Shown here piece by piece: positions 5,181-6,097 of a DNA stretch of 6,097 nt (positions are counted from its first letter, which is position 1; each line of letters opens with the position of its first letter). The stretch comes from an uncultured Pseudomonadales bacterium. Its GTDB lineage: Bacteria > Pseudomonadota > Gammaproteobacteria > Pseudomonadales > Pseudohongiellaceae. The stretch covers positions 1-6,097 of the forward strand of contig CALKDE010000048.1 in NCBI GenBank assembly GCA_938082955.1, written 5' to 3'. The notes beneath the pieces are model-generated. The model did no database searches. It worked only from the letters and a program-made list of their open reading frames with translations, and was not told the origin of the DNA. The position numbers and the translations under genes were made by a program.

Positions 5181-6097
5181 ATGGATGACTACGGTATTTT
5201 ATCACTTGTTCCGGCGCTGCTAACTATAGCTGTGGCGTTCTACAGTAAGAATGTATTACTGGCACTGGTTAGCGGAATCATCAGTGGTTCTCTTATATTG
5301 GCAAGCTTTAATCCACTTCATGCCATGCAAATAGCTATCGAAAACCAGGTATTGAAAGAGGTGGTTAACGGCACTCAAATTCAAGTTGTTCTGGTTATAT
5401 TCATTATTGGCGGCTTTGTTAAGCTGTTAGAAGTATCCGGTGGAGCAAGGGCCTTTGCGCGAAAGGCCTCCTCAATTGTTACCAGCCGTTCCAAGGCTCA
5501 GGTGATTGTATGGTTTTCCGGGCTTGGAATATTTTTTACTGACTCCGGTAACAGTTTAATTATTGGGCCGTTATATCGATCAGTCTTTGACGAGTTCAAA
5601 ATTTGTCGTGAGAAACTCGCTTATATTCTGGATACAACCTCTTCACCCATTAGCATACTCATCCCCTTTATTAGTTGGGGCGCTTACATCATGTCTCTAA
5701 TAGAAAAGTCCTATGCCGAAATTGGGCTTAGCGAAGAATCTTTTACGGTTCTAATAAAAGTTATCCCGTATCAGTTCTATGCATTTTTAGCGCTGGCCAC
5801 TGTGCCGATCGTAGTCTTCATGAAAAAAGACTACGGCCCTATGAAGGTGGCACAGGCGCGTTATCTTGCAAAAATCGCTGCCGACAATGCAGCGCCTATC
5901 AAGAAGATGTCCGCGGGAAACCCTATAGAGGAAAGTCCCGTAGAGGAAAAACTAGCAGACCCAGAATCCGAAACCACTGATGATCGAATTGGCATATTTC
6001 TCTATCCGCTGGGCGTAATGGTTGTGCTAATTGCTGGACTTATAACCTGGCACGCAACACATGATGGGATTTCTACGGTTCACATCAGATCAACAAT
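5181..6097 (+). CDS. NhaC-family Na+/H+ antiporter-like transporter (3' end cut off by window)
   Basis: This is a predicted inner-membrane ion-coupled carrier of the NhaC superfamily; 305 residues are visible and the frame is open to the window end. ATG at 5181 is preceded by AAGAAGA (5166-5172), 8 nt upstream. Hydrophobic segments are seen near residues 6-26, 28-43, 66-84, 108-130, 155-173, 196-214 and 271-290. Family-like motifs are GTQIQVVLVIFIIGGF (64-79), FFTDSGNSLIIGPLYR (118-133), where relatives have FxDDxANT, and REKLAYILDTTSSPIS (143-158). A charged loop (about 215-268) with KKDYGPMK and an acidic PVEEKLADPESETTDD stretch is probably cytoplasmic. Many NhaC-like proteins beside catabolic oxidases are suspected amino-acid carriers rather than pure antiporters, and the pairing here suggests it may import the oxidoreductase's substrate. 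That role is inference. Confidence 0.88.
   Translation, partial: MDDYGILSLVPALLTIAVAFYSKNVLLALVSGIISGSLILASFNPLHAMQIAIENQVLKEVVNGTQIQVVLVIFIIGGFVKLLEVSGGARAFARKASSIVTSRSKAQVIVWFSGLGIFFTDSGNSLIIGPLYRSVFDEFKICREKLAYILDTTSSPISILIPFISWGAYIMSLIEKSYAEIGLSEESFTVLIKVIPYQFYAFLALATVPIVVFMKKDYGPMKVAQARYLAKIAADNAAPIKKMSAGNPIEESPVEEKLADPESETTDDRIGIFLYPLGVMVVLIAGLITWHATHDGISTVHIRST

Overview
The window looks like chromosomal DNA of a free-living, probably marine, gammaproteobacterium of moderate GC content. This rests on the style of the tRNA-Arg(ACG) gene with its encoded CCA, an acyl-CoA dehydrogenase ending in the APIS...EHVLGLPRSY pattern familiar from proteobacterial FadE paralogs, exported Sel1 and metallo-beta-lactamase-fold proteins, and a DadA-like oxidase next to an NhaC-type carrier. 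The lineage is inference; no species is named.

Layout. (1) Bases 1-1029 hold the 3' nine-tenths of an acyl-CoA dehydrogenase gene, followed by a UUCG hairpin at 1057-1079. (2) Bases 1207-2076 encode an exported B3-like metallo-beta-lactamase-fold hydrolase with its own candidate promoter. (3) Bases 2077-2493 are non-coding, with small dyads and an AT-rich stretch. (4) Bases 2494-3168, on the minus strand, encode an exported Sel1-repeat protein. (5) Bases 3237-3612 form a tRNA-Arg transcription unit: a stable-RNA-like promoter that overlaps a possible minus-strand promoter, a leader of about 215 nt holding two tandem 79-bp units that each begin with the 5' third of the tRNA gene, the intact tRNA-Arg(ACG), and a strong terminator whose 26-bp perfect stem reaches back into the tRNA 3' end. 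(6) Bases 3613-3830 are non-coding, with a tRNA-like scrap and a 13-bp tandem repeat. (7) Bases 3831-5069 encode a DadA-like FAD amine dehydrogenase, and from 5181 to the window end runs a truncated NhaC-family transporter on the same strand.

How the genes relate. The first two genes are co-directional but appear to be separate transcription units. The oxidoreductase and transporter look like an operon for uptake and oxidation of an amino or imino acid, or an ion-coupled version of that. The most unusual element is the tRNA unit: the 79-bp units copy the leader and first ~27 nt of tRNA-Arg, then diverge into a shared, different tail. They cannot be working tRNAs, yet are 76/79 identical to each other. 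No complete new defence, CRISPR or mobile system is visible.
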